The notes under the pieces are model-generated. The model ran no database searches. It had not been told where the DNA came from and was given only the letters and a program-made list of their open reading frames with translations. Of a stretch of 64,000 nt of DNA, positions 44,946-58,516 are shown one piece after another. Origin of the DNA: Odiellus spinosus (Eukaryota > Arthropoda > Arachnida > Opiliones > Phalangiidae); contig OY987226.1 of assembly GCA_963920705.1 (NCBI GenBank), positions 11,720,501-11,784,500 on the forward strand, read 5' to 3'. The position numbers were made by a program, and so were the translations under genes. The number at the start of each line of letters is the position of its first letter. The first letter of the stretch is position 1.

Positions 44946-47900
44946 TTAACTTCTACCTGGGTCTTTGGCATCATCTTTATCTCCAACAATATTGTGCTGG
45001 CTATCCGAAACTATTTCGTGTATTATTGAATTGGAAGCCTGTTCGTCAGCAATTTGCCTTCTTAACTCATCCTTAAATGACAAAGTTTTAAAACAATTAT
45101 TGTAAATATGGATAATATTATGTCATTTTGGTTAAACTTACAGGGGTTAAAGTCTCTAACTTCGTGGGAATATCATCCAAACTCAGTTCTTCTCCCTCTG
45201 CAGCTGAAGTCTTAAAATATAAAAAATTTCAAAAATCTAGACTAGAAAGAAAATTTTGTAACCAAATTAAAAGGGATAATGAAGTTGGCTAAAATTTTAT
45301 TTTTAATGATCAATTTAGAACTAGTAATGGGTCCAAACCAGTATGATATCGGTTACTGATTTTGAGGTTTGTTTTAAATATGTATATAAAAAATGATATT
45401 CACAAAATCAATTTTTAAACAACAAAAACTTGAATTGAGCCAAAAATAACATTACTAGTTGATTTATCCACTTTCACCTAGTAACATACTTTAAGACCCT
45501 TCTGTTAATTAACTGGTGTGTTTCATATTTTTAATTATTAATATTTTATTTAAATGATCATAATCAACTTAAAATTATTCTTGTAAAGGACTCGAGGTAC
45601 TAAGTGGACTTTATGGGTAAAATCGTGACTTACTTGTCCCTGACATAGAGCCTCAGCTCCCGTGGCACCATTATCCTGCATACTAACAATCTCTCCGTTA
45701 AGTAAGTGAATATCGTGTCGCTCGTCATTCAGAGCATTATGTGGAGATAAAGATCGGAGAGGATTTCTAGAATTACTTAAAGCGTTGCCAATGATGTTGT
45801 CACGCAAGCAATGTGGTAATCTGTCATTCAGTGATGCTATCTGTCCCGAAGATTGATCAGCTTCGGCCAAATTTTTTGTATCATCATTTTCAGCTTCGAC
45901 TTCAGGTTCAGTTTCACCTTCAGCGTCGCAATCGTAGCCAGATTCTTCTTCCAAAAGACGTGGGCTAACTGGCAAGACCAAGGCAGGAGCAGCCGCTATA
46001 CCATCTGGGGCAGCTCTTACATCCAGCCTACTATAGAACAAAGAGAATAAACCCTCCACATTCCTCAAAATGAATAAAAAAATTGATTAAATAGTACCAC
46101 ATGATTTGGAGAATGTTATTAACCAGGAATACAAAGTGCACAAGAATTGAGGGGGCAACCATCTTAATGTCCGTTGTAAAAGGAGTGTTTTTGCCTCAAT
46201 TAACATTTTGACCAAATTCAATCGTGGTACTATCCCTTTCAACAAAACCTCTCTTACTCTGGCTGAATATCCAAGTGAGATCTTTGACTCGAGGATTCTA
46301 CGCTACTTTCAGAGGCTTGACCGTGATGCGCATCAGCAACTTCAGTCCAATCCTAAAAATTACACATAATTAGTAATTAAATAACAAGTTAGAAAAATAT
46401 GAAAAAAACAACCCTCTGATCCATTACAATGTTCTTCACTTCATTATGAAATAATTCATTTTCCGACAATCCTTCAGAGCCCAGAAAGCGACCTTCGTGC
46501 GAGTGTGGCGAATCAAATTCCTTGAAGAGTTCCAAAATTTTAATTATTAAAATTATCATCGTAAAAACTTTGGAGTCAATAATCAAAAGATTTACCATTT
46601 TAGTTCCACTGACACTTTCAGAATTATGCAAGGCTCCGTGATTCGGAATTTCATTTCGATTTAATAAAGAATTATTATCCAACTGAGAGGGCATCCAATC
46701 AGCGTGACTCTCGTCTTTTTTCTTCCTCATAATTTTGTGCAAGGACAATTCTTTCAGTACAACTTCGGTTAATTCCATTAACATATCTTCCTCGCAATCT
46801 CGCACACGTTTTCCCAAATATTTCGCCAGAGTCTGTTGCATTGTTTGCAATAGTTGACTTCTAAAAAACCTTAGAGATTGCTGATGAACGGGTAAACTTT
46901 GCAGGGCATTCATAACGTGGCCGCATAACTGCGCTTGCAAATGTAGGGTGCAGTCTTCGTGAAGGTGGTTTTGCAAATAGGGAACTAGATTTAATATGGC
47001 TTGTTTCACTTGATGATCCAAAGACGAACTAGTTTCTTGCGAGGAAGATTCCGAAGCGGCAGTGGCGTTGTAGCCGTGATTGTTCGCTGAACTAACAAAA
47101 TGACGGCTATATTTTTTTTGAATCGCCCCAGTTGTTGAAGAATTTTTGGGCCAAGAAGTACTTGATGATGAAGATTCGTCCACAGGAGACTAAATATTAA
47201 AATATTGGTATTTTAGACATAAAACCTTGATTTCGGTATCTAACACCAATATCATATCTCTTCTTGGCACATATAATAATTTAAATTGTAATATCAAATC
47301 CAATACTGAAATTTTTGGTATTAACGTCTCGATGTAATAGTTATTCAGAACACAAACTAAAATTGTTTGGAGCAAAATTCAAATTTTTACTGGAAATTAA
47401 AATTTTTCCTCCACAAACTAACATCACAAGCATCATCCATCTAAGGATATTGTTTATTTGGACGCAAAATCAATATATCAGTAGAGTATCAATATCAATA
47501 ACTGAATCTAAGAAAGTTACCTCATTTATATGCTCAGCTAGTCTGACAGCCGTACTTTCAACATTATCCCCCGTAAAAATATTGTTGTTAGACAAAGGTA
47601 ATGTTTCGGGTAGTCTAGCTCGAGCAAATTCAGATAGTGACATAAGATTATGAGTTGTTGGAACTTTGTTTCTAAATTCTCCCTAAAAATAATCAAAAAT
47701 ATAGTTACAACCAGAGAGATAAAAGGTTGAGAGCCAAGATTCTTTACCTTTCTTTTAACTCCCGATGATGCGTTATTGACATCTCGAAGCTGCATTAATT
47801 CCTTGATCGTAGTCAAGGCCTTCCACGATTGGTTATTCGGCGAACTTCCAATTTTTTGTAATTGTTTAAGTAAGTTTGCCAGCATCTCTGGTTGTTGTTC

Positions 47901-50900
47901 ATAGTTTGATATTAAGGAAGTAACTTCAATATAAATTGAATCTCTTAAAGTTTCCAAATTCTCAGGCTGCACTGTTGTTTCTAAATCCCTATTCCAAAGG
48001 AAATTGGTTTAAAGGAAGATGAAGCTTCATTCTCACTTGAAACACAAACTCAAATTGAAATTAGATTTTATGTTTTAAAACTTACAAAGGCCTAGAAGTT
48101 ATCAATGTTTCAGGCATTACTGATGCCAAATTAGCAGCGTGAGAATGATCCTGACTAACCGAAGAGCTGCGTGAATTTTGTCTCAAAGTTTCACCAGCAT
48201 CGAGTAAATTAAGACAAGCCGGAGTTCTACGATTTCCGTTTCCTTGTTCTTGATTAAGATTAGGTCGTTTGGTCCTTGGTCTGGCGCCATTATTATTAGC
48301 TTGGGGCAAGGTAGTAGAAGTTGAACTTCTCCTACAAAATATTAAACTTCCTTTTATTTTATTTTATTTTATTTATTTATTTATTTTTTTTTTTTTTTTC
48401 TAAAAGAAAATTAAAAATTACCCGCCACTACTTGGTATCGATGGAAGTGAATAAGAACCAGGAAAATTGGGTAAATCACGACCTCTAGGGTTTTCTGAAG
48501 TTGCGCAGAAAGTGTAAGAAGGTTTCATTTGCATAGGCGCAGTTGTTACTAAAGTACTAGCTACGCTAGATTCGTTACTTTTAGTAGGAATTGTGGGTGG
48601 AGCCCCGGAGAGCAAATTTTGTCGTGAATAACTACGGAAATTATCCAAGAAGTTATTGGCCCTTGAACCAGGAGGAACCTAAAATCAAAATAGAGCAAAC
48701 CTATTAATCAAAACTATCATCGTTCAATCAATTGTAAAATAATGAAAAAAAAAAGGTACAGAAAAGGGATAAACTTTTTTTTGATTAACGGACCTGATTG
48801 TTAAGAGTTTCGGTGGCTCCTCTTTCATCTTGGGCTGCAGTGGGAGTGACTTGGGATGCGCCGCTATTCAAAGGGAAAGAAGGTGGAGGAGCACTAGGGT
48901 GCGGAGGGGGATTGAAGCAAAAAGGCGTAGTAATGGGAGGCATGAACGGCGTCTGCAAGGTTGGAGGATTTAGCCAGGGGGTCATGCACCAGGGACGGAA
49001 GTTGACCTCATCATTTGGAGACAAATGAGGCATCGTGCCTTCAGATTCCGAACTCTGATAAAACGAATGCGGAATAAAAACCAGGCCGGGAATTAAAAAA
49101 CAAGAGGTACAAGCCAAAATTAGATATAAACTGGTTAGTCGAGTTTTAAGGCCACTAAAATACAAGGCATGAAGATGGAAGTTTCGTGATAAAATAAAAA
49201 GACCTAATAATAGAAGTTTAGAGGTATTTAATTTTTGATTTAACGAAAATAGTAAAATAATGAACCTAAAGAAAGATTAAAATAAAAGTTTTAAGATATT
49301 TAAAGGGATACTAGACTATGGAAACAAATTATTTTTAGATTTTAAAAAATTTATAGACTAATAGATTGTAATAGTGTAAAAACATTATCAAGCTAAAAAT
49401 GTCGTGTCAATTATTAAATTTGCGAAATTAGACTCGAAAGTCAGATTTATTTAAAAATGACTCAATTGCTGAGGGCCAATGAGAGTTAGTCTTTGACAGG
49501 GTGTATGGACCGAAATAGATGTTTGTCAGAAATAGTGCGGGTTAGTGTGCCATTTTTCAATGATATTTCATTGGCATCAGCAACTCACTTTCTTCAAGAA
49601 TTTGCCAGTACAAATTTTTTTCTAAATGGATTTACTGATTTAGGCTTATAATTAACTGTCAATTACAGCGAAACCTTAGCTGAGCTTTGATATAGATTTT
49701 ACGCATAAGAAAATGTCTTGCTATCAGAGACTAGTAACCCTTTAATGGCCTTCAAGTTTTGAGAGATTTAATTTGTTAAACACATAATTTATTTCTACAT
49801 CAAAAGATTATAATTCTGTAGTTAATATTGAGGAAAATCAAGTTTCACAAATCAACGTTAGTGAAGGAAGTGAAAGTGATAAAGAGATAGATTTAGGCCT
49901 TTTTGGTTCAAAAAAGAAGAAGTCTACAGGATTCTTTACAACATATGGAAAATTTTCCCAGATTTTTTTTTTTTTTTTTTTTGGGTCAACATTATAATTT
50001 AAATTTAGATATTTCCAGGATTTCCATATTTGTATGAATCCTGAGAGAAGATGAATTACAAAAGTTCCAAATTACCTGCTGAATGTATTGGTGCAATTGG
50101 AAGATCTCGAGTTGTTGCAAATAAAGTAGATGATAGCAGTGACTCAGCGATAATAGCAATTGTTGTTGTTGTTGAAACATTTGAGAGTAATATCGCATCA
50201 TATCAGGAGGATTAGCTTGACCAGCCACTACCAAAATGTTTTTTTAAAATCATACCAGTTTAATGTTTTTCGAGTTAAGATAAGGACTCTGGTTATATAT
50301 ATTTTATATTTTTCTTACACATTGGTTGATTTGAAACGGAGCATGAAAGCAGCATTCCACTAAGAGCTTGTTGATCTTTCAACACATTTTGACAGAGGGT
50401 GTTGGTCTGATCCAACTGTTGTTGAAAGAATTTAGTGAATTGCCTCCGGCGTCCGTCCGAGTTAGCTGGTTCGATTGGATCTTCAACCGAAACAGCTTCG
50501 GGTTGAATGGTCTTGAAAATGTAATCAAATAAATTAATAGTAAACTACACAAGGGATTTAATCGCCATATGCATGCTCAGTCCATCAATTGAGATTGTTC
50601 AATCTAGTCATTTCTCTTGATCTAGAGCACCCAATGGAATTCGCTGGAAATTTTTCTTTATAAAAAAAGTCACTGCTTATAAGGAGAAAGTCAAGAAATA
50701 AGGTTAATTTTGCTATAACCAAAGTTTGTCTACATGCAAAAACAAGGCATATATCTAACTGGTTATAACAAAAAGTAGTCAAAATGTTACATTAAAACAA
50801 TATTTTCTTGTAACGTTTACTTTTTTTCAGGTAGGTATTTTGGGCAATGTGAAAGTGAATTCTAAAAATTATAAGCAATTTATAGCTCTGATATGGTAAA

Positions 50901-53900
50901 CCTTGCCATCCTAAGCTTCTAATTTAGGCCGGGTAAAATGGTGGCACTCCATTCGGAAATAAAGGGTAACTTATTATTAGAGTTCAATCAAAATCTTACT
51001 TCCTGTCGTGGTTGTTGATAAGTGGGCTGCTCATTCTTTTTATTGGCCATAGGAAGTTGAAAATTCTTCCTCAATTGATTCAATAGTACACCTTTTTAAA
51101 ATATAATAGCGTTAGTTTTGTTCTTGCACCTTAAGAGTTCACAGCTTCGGAAAAAAAAAATTACGTTTATAGCCATGAACTCTACATTGTCTAACGCTTC
51201 TCCTTTCTCTATTCGTTTCCGAATCAATCATACTTTCTTCCTCTACGAAGGGTCGAAGCAATTGTTGGACTCTGGCGTCAGTTTGCTTCAATTCGGTGGT
51301 ATCGCTGCCTTCATCCTCATCCTGTTCTTCCAAACTTTCCAAAGGTTCCTCCTCAACTTCGTCATCCAAATTATCTTGAGTGCTCGATCCTCCCCAAGTC
51401 GCAGCTACAGTCGTATCAGGAGCTAAAACGCTACTTCCCGCTTCAACCAATTCAGATTTTTCAGACGAACCGCTTTGACTTCGAAGATCTTGATTTTGCG
51501 AGAATCCCATTTGTTTGCTCTGCTCCTGACGAAGTAATTCTTGCAAAACCACTTTCTGGTGTTGCAGTTCGTCTCTTAAAGCCAAACTCTGACTCAATTC
51601 GTCATGTAATTGGGCCAAACTACGTTCATCGATACGTTCTGGTTGAGATTCGTACTTAACCGGATGATTTCTTGATACATTGACAGAATTAGCGGCCTTG
51701 CTATTAGTGTCTTTAGTAGCGTGAGTATTTTCCATCGAACAAGCTCTACTGCGTTGTAAATTATCTTCTCGAGCAATTCTAGTTCTGGAACTTCTATATA
51801 AATTTGGTTAAATTCAATTAAAGATTATTAGGTAGAAATTTCACAAATTAAATTTCCCCGCTAATTCCTTGAAATTAAATAACGGAGATGACAGTTTGCA
51901 AATCTCATATTTGACTGGCATGCTGGTAATGTAAACCAAATTCAAACGAGTGTTAGGGTATATAATTATTTTGTTTTAGAATTTGCTTTTCTAATATAGT
52001 AAAAAATATTAGGGGGCATATTTTAACATAAAGGAATCGAAATTAATTCTTCATTTCAGATAATATTCCTTTAAATAATATTTAAGTGAAATTAGAATAG
52101 TCAAAATTTACCAAAACATTTAAAAATTACCTATTAACATCTACAACAGGTGCTGCTGCCAATAAATTGGATGAATTTCGATCCTTCCGCGATACACTCC
52201 CACCTTCTCCGCTGGATCTTTGCTCATTATTTTTGCTAGCAGCAGCTGCGGCATTTTGGTGTTGTTGTAAAATTCTTAATTGTTCCTGCATGGTCAACAG
52301 TCTCTTGCGTTCGTCAGCTAAATGATCTAATTCACTTTGCTGCCTAGTAAGTAGGTCCTCAACATCGTTAAGCCTGACCAGGTCTTGATTGGGTACATTT
52401 CTACGAGAATCGTCGTCATCCATAGTGCGATTACCATCGGCTGGTGATAAATCATTCAATCCTTCGACACCGGGTTGTAAAGTAGCGATAAATTGAACTA
52501 TGTCATTAGGCAAAGGTTCGCCAGACTGTCGAAACTGATGTACAGCTCCTAATAAACTTTGAAGTTTCTCGAGTTTATTCTTGGCTACCAATAGTTTACT
52601 AAAAAATTCAATAATAATTTTGTTTAAGAAAAATGACAACCAACATCTCCAACTTTATTCTCCCTTTAAAGTGGTATTAGATCGACTCTTTAAACAAGTT
52701 AAGGTATTTTCAAGCGGGTCTGATAAAAATGTGCATTAAGAAAAAACATCAATGAAATCAAAAATATTCATTGAGAAATCGTTCAATGTTTAACGAGGTA
52801 TCATTGAATATCTAACGAAATATCTAAATACCGTCAAATATATAATTATCATCAAATATTTAAAAAAAACATCGCCAAATATTTAAAGAAATATTGTTTT
52901 CTAGAGAAGTATCCTCTTAAACATAGTTTGGGGGAATACTTACGTTACTTTATCCTCGATTTCTGCATGCTCTTCCATAATACTTTGTTCCTGAGAAGAA
53001 GTTAGGAGAGTTGAAGGAGAAACTGTGGTATTAATAACAGCAGCAGCAGCAGGAGCTTGGGTAGTATTATCTCCATCTTCGTTAGCTCGACCTTCAGCTT
53101 CGTAATGACGTCTAGCGGGAAATCCTGGAGCAGTATGATCTCGTCGAAGATTATCAGATTTTAAAACTGGGCCTTGACTTTTATCTCTTTTGTTAACTGG
53201 GTACCTTCCCCTTTAAAAATTTAAAACAATGTTTGAAAGCTAAATCGTTCAGCTTCAATGAGTTTTGTGTCATTTAATACCTCCATTGACTATTATCAGA
53301 GTGGGGTTGATTATCATCTTCCAAAGTGGCAGTCGCTTCGATATTTTCGGTTAAGAGTTTAAGCCGCTTAATTTTTTTCTTAAGACCATCCATTTGTCTA
53401 TTTTTTTCTCCAGTATTGACAGATTCAATATATTGTCGAGCTTCAGCAATAACGTTATCAGTTTCAGGGGAAAATTCCGCGTTTATATTTATTGCGCTTG
53501 TTTGATTAGAATCTAAAGCAACTGTAGCTATTTGTACATTTTAGTTACAGTACAGTAGTTAGAAAAATCAATAAAAATATACTTGTTTACCATCGGAAAC
53601 TGGATTAACTTGAGTGGTAACGTGCATTGAAAGTTCGGCCAATAAATTATCCATTTGATTCTTTTTCTCTTGTAGTTCTCTTAGTTTATTTTCCAATTTT
53701 TTTCTATGGGAATCCGAAAGGGCAGCAGCTTGTTCATCAACTGGATTTGAGCTAGGTTCGTCCTTCTAAAACAAAATTATTTAATATAGAGGGTCTAGAC
53801 CGAGTTGGCCGTCATTAAATTTTAGATTTAAAGGAACTCAAGCTAACGCTGTAGACCCAATTTAAGATGTCACAGTTTTACAAAAAAAACTGCTGCCTTA

Positions 53901-56900
53901 GCTGGAGTCCCTTTAATAGTGATTTCAGCTCTTGGTAAAGATTTCACTGATATATATGTGATTTGTCTGAAATGTCAGGTTAGTGATTTGACTGATTTCA
54001 GTGACAGTGTGTTTAATAAAGGATTTGAGAGATTTGGATCAGGGTTTATTTGAAACAAAACTTTGCATTTCAATTTCCCAGACGTTTCCAGGTTTTACCA
54101 AAACCAAATGAATATATTTATTTTCCACGACTTCATCTGGCATTACCCATCTTTACAGTAATAGGGAGTTTTGTAATAAAATTCCTAGATCTTTTAGCCC
54201 AATTTTCAATTTCCCTGACCCGTGGCAATCCTGTGCATGATTTGAATGATCTTGCTTATTTTAATGTTCCGAGTGATTTAATTTACTTTATTTGTCATTT
54301 GTAAATGATTTGACTAAAATATAAATGATTCGATTGACTAATTTCAGTTATTTGACTGATATTTAAATTATTTGACTAATATTTAAATCATATTGATGGT
54401 ATGAAAACTTTATGAGTGACGCCCCTTTCAGTTAAGATCCAAAAATTGACATTTTATACAATTACCATTGGTTGATTATTAGCAAATTCTTGCAAAGCTT
54501 TCAATCTACCATGTAGAGATTGAATCTCCCCAGTATTAATCGAAGATAAGGCTTGATTAACACTGCCGCCGCTACTACTTTTCTTTATTTCCTTTCGGTG
54601 CAATTTGTTTCCTTTCGCAACTTGCGTTGAATTTTGATTAACAGCAAGATCCCATTCCGGAGTTCCATTACTAACCCGCGATGATGTGGGCGCTGAAGAA
54701 TTTCTCGACCTATTAACATCGCCATTAACCGGAGCAGGGCCATTTTGAATCAAACTTAGTAATCCATTATATTCAACATCGTTAGATTGACCAGCTTCTA
54801 AAAGTTGCTCTTAAAATACAAATAAAAAAAAAAAAAAAGGTTAGGAGCAAATCTAAATGAAATTAAGAAAAACAAACTAGGAGAATTTACCGTGAAAAGC
54901 TTTAACTTCGGCTAACCGACTCTCTGCTTTCTTTTGCATGTTTAACAACGCAGTTTGCTGTTCTTTTAGAGCAACCAACTTCTTCTGAGAAGCCACCATT
55001 TTTTCAAGTAATTCGTTTCGTTTTTCAATCGCTTCGCTTGTTTCCTCATCTACCTCTTCGTCTTCATTGTCGTTCGGTTGCTCAGGTTCGGGTTCATATT
55101 CGATTGTTGAACTGGAAGAATCTAAAGCGCGAGTTTCATTTCTAAGAACTGATGAAGATACAGTCGATATGGCGGATGCTCCGTCCCTAGCTGTTAAAAC
55201 TTGTTGAAGTAGTTCTAGTTGCTCTGATTCTTCGGATTTTAGTTGTTCCAACATTTGTTCGAGATTACCCAACTGGCTACGCATAACCTGTCGTAAAAAA
55301 CAAAAATGTTACAAATTTAAACCTAAACTATAATAGAAAACATATGTAATGAATTATTACGACATACAGGTCCATCGGCTTTTTCCATATTTTGCATGAT
55401 TGTGCTAACTTGCTTAATACAATCTCTCAAGTGCATAAGACGTTCCACGAGAATGCTCGTATCAGCCTATTTTAAAATTTAGACTTAAGTTTTATCATTT
55501 ATGGGTTAAAGGGATACAAGAGTCTGGAAACAAGTTATTTTTAATCAATTTAGACTTAAAACATAAAACTTGAGCTAGGCCCATTGTAGCTAGGCTTGAA
55601 GAAATTTCAGATTTACTTCAAAAGGACTCAATTGATGATGCCAATGATAGTTCATCTCTGAAATGGAGCGTGAAAGAGATGTTTGTTTTAAATTTGTTCA
55701 CTTTTATACTATATTTCATTGGCTTCAGCATTTGGCAACTAGGTTTCTCAAGAATTGTTCCAATCTAAAATTTCTTTTGATAATTAACTGTTAATTACTG
55801 CGAGATCTTTGGTGAGTTTCTATAAGGTTTTTACGCATACTTTTATAACACAAATCGATTAAAAATTACTTGTTATAAGAGTCTAACAACCCTTTAAAGT
55901 TTTGTGAAAAATTTGATATAGTCAAAAATTTGGTCTTTTTTTTTTTCAAATACATGTAATACAAAATTGTTATTTTTTTTGTTAGCCAAAATTTGTTAAT
56001 GACTAAATATAAAAAAATTCACGAGACATTCTTTTGATAAGTAGAAATTTATCAAGTGGTAAAAAAATTTCAAAAACAAACCAATTTGTTAGTATTATCC
56101 TGCTTATTTGAAATATTCGGAAAATTCTCAGCAGCTTTCTTGGTGATTAACCCGTTATGAATATTTTTCTTCTGACGTCTCTGATTAACGGGATACTTGA
56201 AATTTCTTATAGGTTCAGCTCCAGATTCGTCAGTATCTGATCCATCTTGATCCAAATCACTAGGCATCTTGGAATAGCGACTATTTTCACCAACGTCATC
56301 TTTCTTATATAAGGAAAGCTTGACAGGTTGAGAAAGTTTCGGGCCAGATCTATGACCTCCAGAAGGATGAGGCGAAGACTCAGTAGACGGAGAAGTATCC
56401 GTTACTGGAATAAGCTTGGGTTTGGTTTTGTTGCGTTGTTTTTTAGATAATCTATTTTCAGCAGCTGATGTATGAAGACTCTAAATTTAATTTCAAGAGA
56501 AAAGGAAATTTATTAACCCTTGGCCTTTGCATCACTGGCCTTAATTTAGAAGGAGCCCTAAATATCTAACGTTATTAGCTGAATAGTGGAGTAATCCTAT
56601 TTTTAACAGCAGTGAATAAGCGACTCACTTGAAAATATGATTAATTTGAATTTTAAGTACTTTTTTTCAAGCAAAAACAAAAATAATGAAACTTTAAGAT
56701 AAACTAGCCACGAGGTTTGACTACTCAATGCGGAACTCTCTCCAAAAGAGTAAATTTTTCGGGGGGGAATCTAAAAATAGAACTTTTCTCTCACGTTATT
56801 TTTTTCATCTCAGGTGGAGATGCCAGGAATTGGGTAATCTATAATTACCAGCTATCGAATTACTAACAGGACTTTTTTGGCTGATTATGTAAATATAGTA

Positions 56901-57181
56901 AACTATTTTACATTTTGGCTAAAAATGAGTTCATGTTTCATATTTTTATGATTTTGCCAGTGTTATGCAAAAAACACATCAACATCAACAAACGTGTATT
57001 TTGACAAACAAACAAAAAATGAATGAACATGTAGAATTACCAAATTATTGGCTGTCAAAAGCCAAGGAGGTCCAGGATTTTCATTTTCACCATCATTGTC
57101 TACACGGGGTCTATTGTTGGCTGGTGCACTAGTATTAGATATCTGTGTTCTTGGGTTTGGGTAATGCCCACCCGATGCCAT
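44946..57181 (-). CDS. PCM1: Pericentriolar material 1 (PCM1), complete, 24 exons
   Basis: Exons: 57181-57041, 56480-56082, 55466-55368, 55287-54891, 54809-54466, 53765-53591, 53527-53281, 53210-52944, 52598-52131, 51793-51165, 51091-51000, 50511-50319, 50227-50076, 49054-48794, 48678-48422, 48331-48086, 47988-47748, 47682-47521, 47189-46596, 46520-46413, 46352-46258, 46030-45634, 45210-45142, 45071-44946. All phases close: 2,052 aa (human 2,024). PCM1 is the scaffold of centriolar satellites, bringing proteins to centrosome and cilium. Seen: repeated coiled-coil segments in the first 1,100 residues (for example LKEQQTALLNMQKKAESRL), the conserved ATWGGSSTQDNLDDE (about 976), a Gln run (QQQQQ), a Pro-rich stretch (PPPHPSAPPPSFPLN), and the conserved C-terminal block ENLETLRDSIYIEVTSLIS (about 1465). 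Introns 3' of exons 4 and 13 carry related dispersed repeats. Confidence 0.95.
49302..49743. mobile_element. AAAGGG-ended inverted-repeat element, copy 1 (442 bp)
   Basis: The left end is AAAGGGATACTAGACTATGG. The right end in reverse complement is AAAGGGTTACTAGTCTCTG. It shares long similarity with 55508-55895 (GGAAACAAnTTATTTTTA, ACTCAATTGnTGA, ATTTCATTGGCnTCAGCA, ATAATTAACTGTnAATTAC). It lies in a PCM1 intron and has no coding frame. Confidence 0.65.
55508..55895. mobile_element. AAAGGG-ended inverted-repeat element, copy 2 (388 bp)
   Basis: The left end is AAAGGGATACAAGAGTCTGG, followed by AAACAAGTTATTTTTAATC. The right end in reverse complement is AAAGGGTTGTTAGACTCTTA, followed by TAACAAGTAATTTTTAATC. 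Same orientation as copy 1, in another PCM1 intron. A miniature of the same ends lies at 61357-61410. Confidence 0.65.
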
Positions 57182-57737
57182 AACTATTAATTTAAAACGA
57201 GAATTTTAGAGGGAACATTCATTTTTTTTTACGTTATACTGAAAATTATAACATACCTGTTGCTTTTAATAAAATTGTACATGTAGTTCGCACAGTTGTG
57301 CAAATCTAAGAAGCCTTTGTTATTGAATAATTGAACCAACACCAACTAATGATACTACTACTAATCCAGTAATCCTGGACCGTAATCCAACTTTCACCAA
57401 GATAACAGCCAAGGCCTAGGCTATAAAAAGATTATAAATAAATGGTCAATTACTTTTTCTCCTGTAATGACAATGATTTATATCAAAAACCGGGGGGTTT
57501 ATATTGCATTTCCACAAACCTAAATTAACTTATTACGATTAAAATGAATTATAAGCATACCAATTTCTGAATTACACTGAGCGCGTTTCTTCTAGTCGGC
57601 TTCGGATTCCGGAATAAAAATTCCAACGTTTAATCAGTGACGTCATTTGTGATCATGTGATAAAAAATTTATATACAAAAGTGCGATTCTAGTTTTCTAC
57701 ATTTAGAAAATTATTTTATTTTATTATAATAATCGCG
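57182..57737. promoter_or_regulatory. Bidirectional promoter region, PCM1 / TRAPPC2
   Basis: 556 bp separate the two divergent start codons, so both genes probably start here. The TRAPPC2 side has GCGCGTTTCTTCTAGTCGGC at 57590-57609 and TGACGTCA at 57640-57647, a perfect CRE/ATF-type palindrome. 'gttgcttttaat' near the PCM1 side and an acceptor-like context suggest a PCM1 5' UTR exon, which I cannot fix. Confidence 0.45.
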
Positions 57738-58411
57738 ATGTCCGGAATATATTATTTCGTAATAGTAGGTTACAACGATAATCCAGTATTTGAAATGGAA
57801 TTCTATCCATCCAACAAAGCGGATCACAGAGTAGGCTTAATTATTTAATAATTTTAGCGTCTTATAAGCCTTGGTTTGTCTTTGGGCGACGAAAGGGGGA
57901 AAAGTATCCCCCTCACACTTAAATAAAAAATTTAATTTAATTAGAGAGAAGATCATCGACATTTAAGTCAATTTATCGCTCACGCAGCATTGGATCTTGT
58001 GGATGAGCATATGTGGATGACAAACAACATGTATTTAAAAATTGTTGACAAATTTAATGAATGGTACGTGTCAGCATTTGTCACAGCAAGCAATATCCTT
58101 TTTAAAGAAACACTTAAAAAAAACACAAAATTATTAAAATACCTTAATTTTATTATTCACGAATGAGATTTCTAATGCTTCATGATGTTAAAAACGAGGA
58201 TGGGATAAAATGTTTTTTTCAGGATGTTTATGAAATATACATCAAAGTTGGTTAAATTCTTACATTTATTAACATCAATTAAGGTTAAATTTTAACAAAA
58301 CTATTTTTTCAGCACGCTTTAAACCCATTCTATGAACATAACACTCCAGTTAAGTCCCCAGTCTTTGAAAAAAAGGTCCAATCATATGGCAGAAGATACC
58401 TTACAGGCTAA
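57738..58411 (+). CDS. TRAPPC2: TRAPP complex subunit 2 (sedlin)
   Basis: Exons 57738-57830, 57945-58092, 58161-58246, 58313-58411, giving 141 aa (human 140). Start [20 protein letters not shown], then [30 protein letters not shown] and [16 protein letters not shown] are all diagnostic of sedlin, a longin-fold core subunit of the TRAPP tethering complexes at the ER-Golgi boundary. The second intron is AT-AC, U12-type (see separate entry); the others are GT-AG. A GT donor inside exon 2 (GTACGT at 58061) was not used, because skipping from it would delete the conserved VSAFVTA...MLHDV block. It is head-to-head with PCM1 and convergent with SUPT7L (about 105 bp between stops). Confidence 0.96.
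58093..58160 (+). other. U12-type AT-AC intron in TRAPPC2 (68 bp)
   Basis: The intron begins ATATCCTTTTT, the canonical minor-spliceosome 5' site. It holds ACCTTAATTT (58141-58150), a good match to the U12 branch site, with the branch A about 13-14 nt from the end, and closes with TTCAC. Splicing there, phase 1, restores [10 protein letters not shown], as in other animals. No GT-AG pair in this interval does so. Confidence 0.9.
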
Positions 58412-58516
58412 TACGAATAAACTTAACAGTAATTGTAAATAATTCTAAATTTTTTTTTTCCTGTAACAAATGTTTTGTTAAAATTATTATTAAATATTTA
58501 GTTTAAATTATGGTTT

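Noticed and set aside
48798..49028. Plus-strand Gly-rich frame of 76 codons
   Set aside because: Antisense shadow of the Pro-rich PCM1 exon 14.
58061..58220. GT-AG alternative for TRAPPC2 intron 2 (GTACGT at 58061 to the TTTTTTTCAG before 58223)
   Set aside because: It would remove the conserved VSAFVTA...[20 protein letters not shown] segment; the AT-AC intron keeps all of it.
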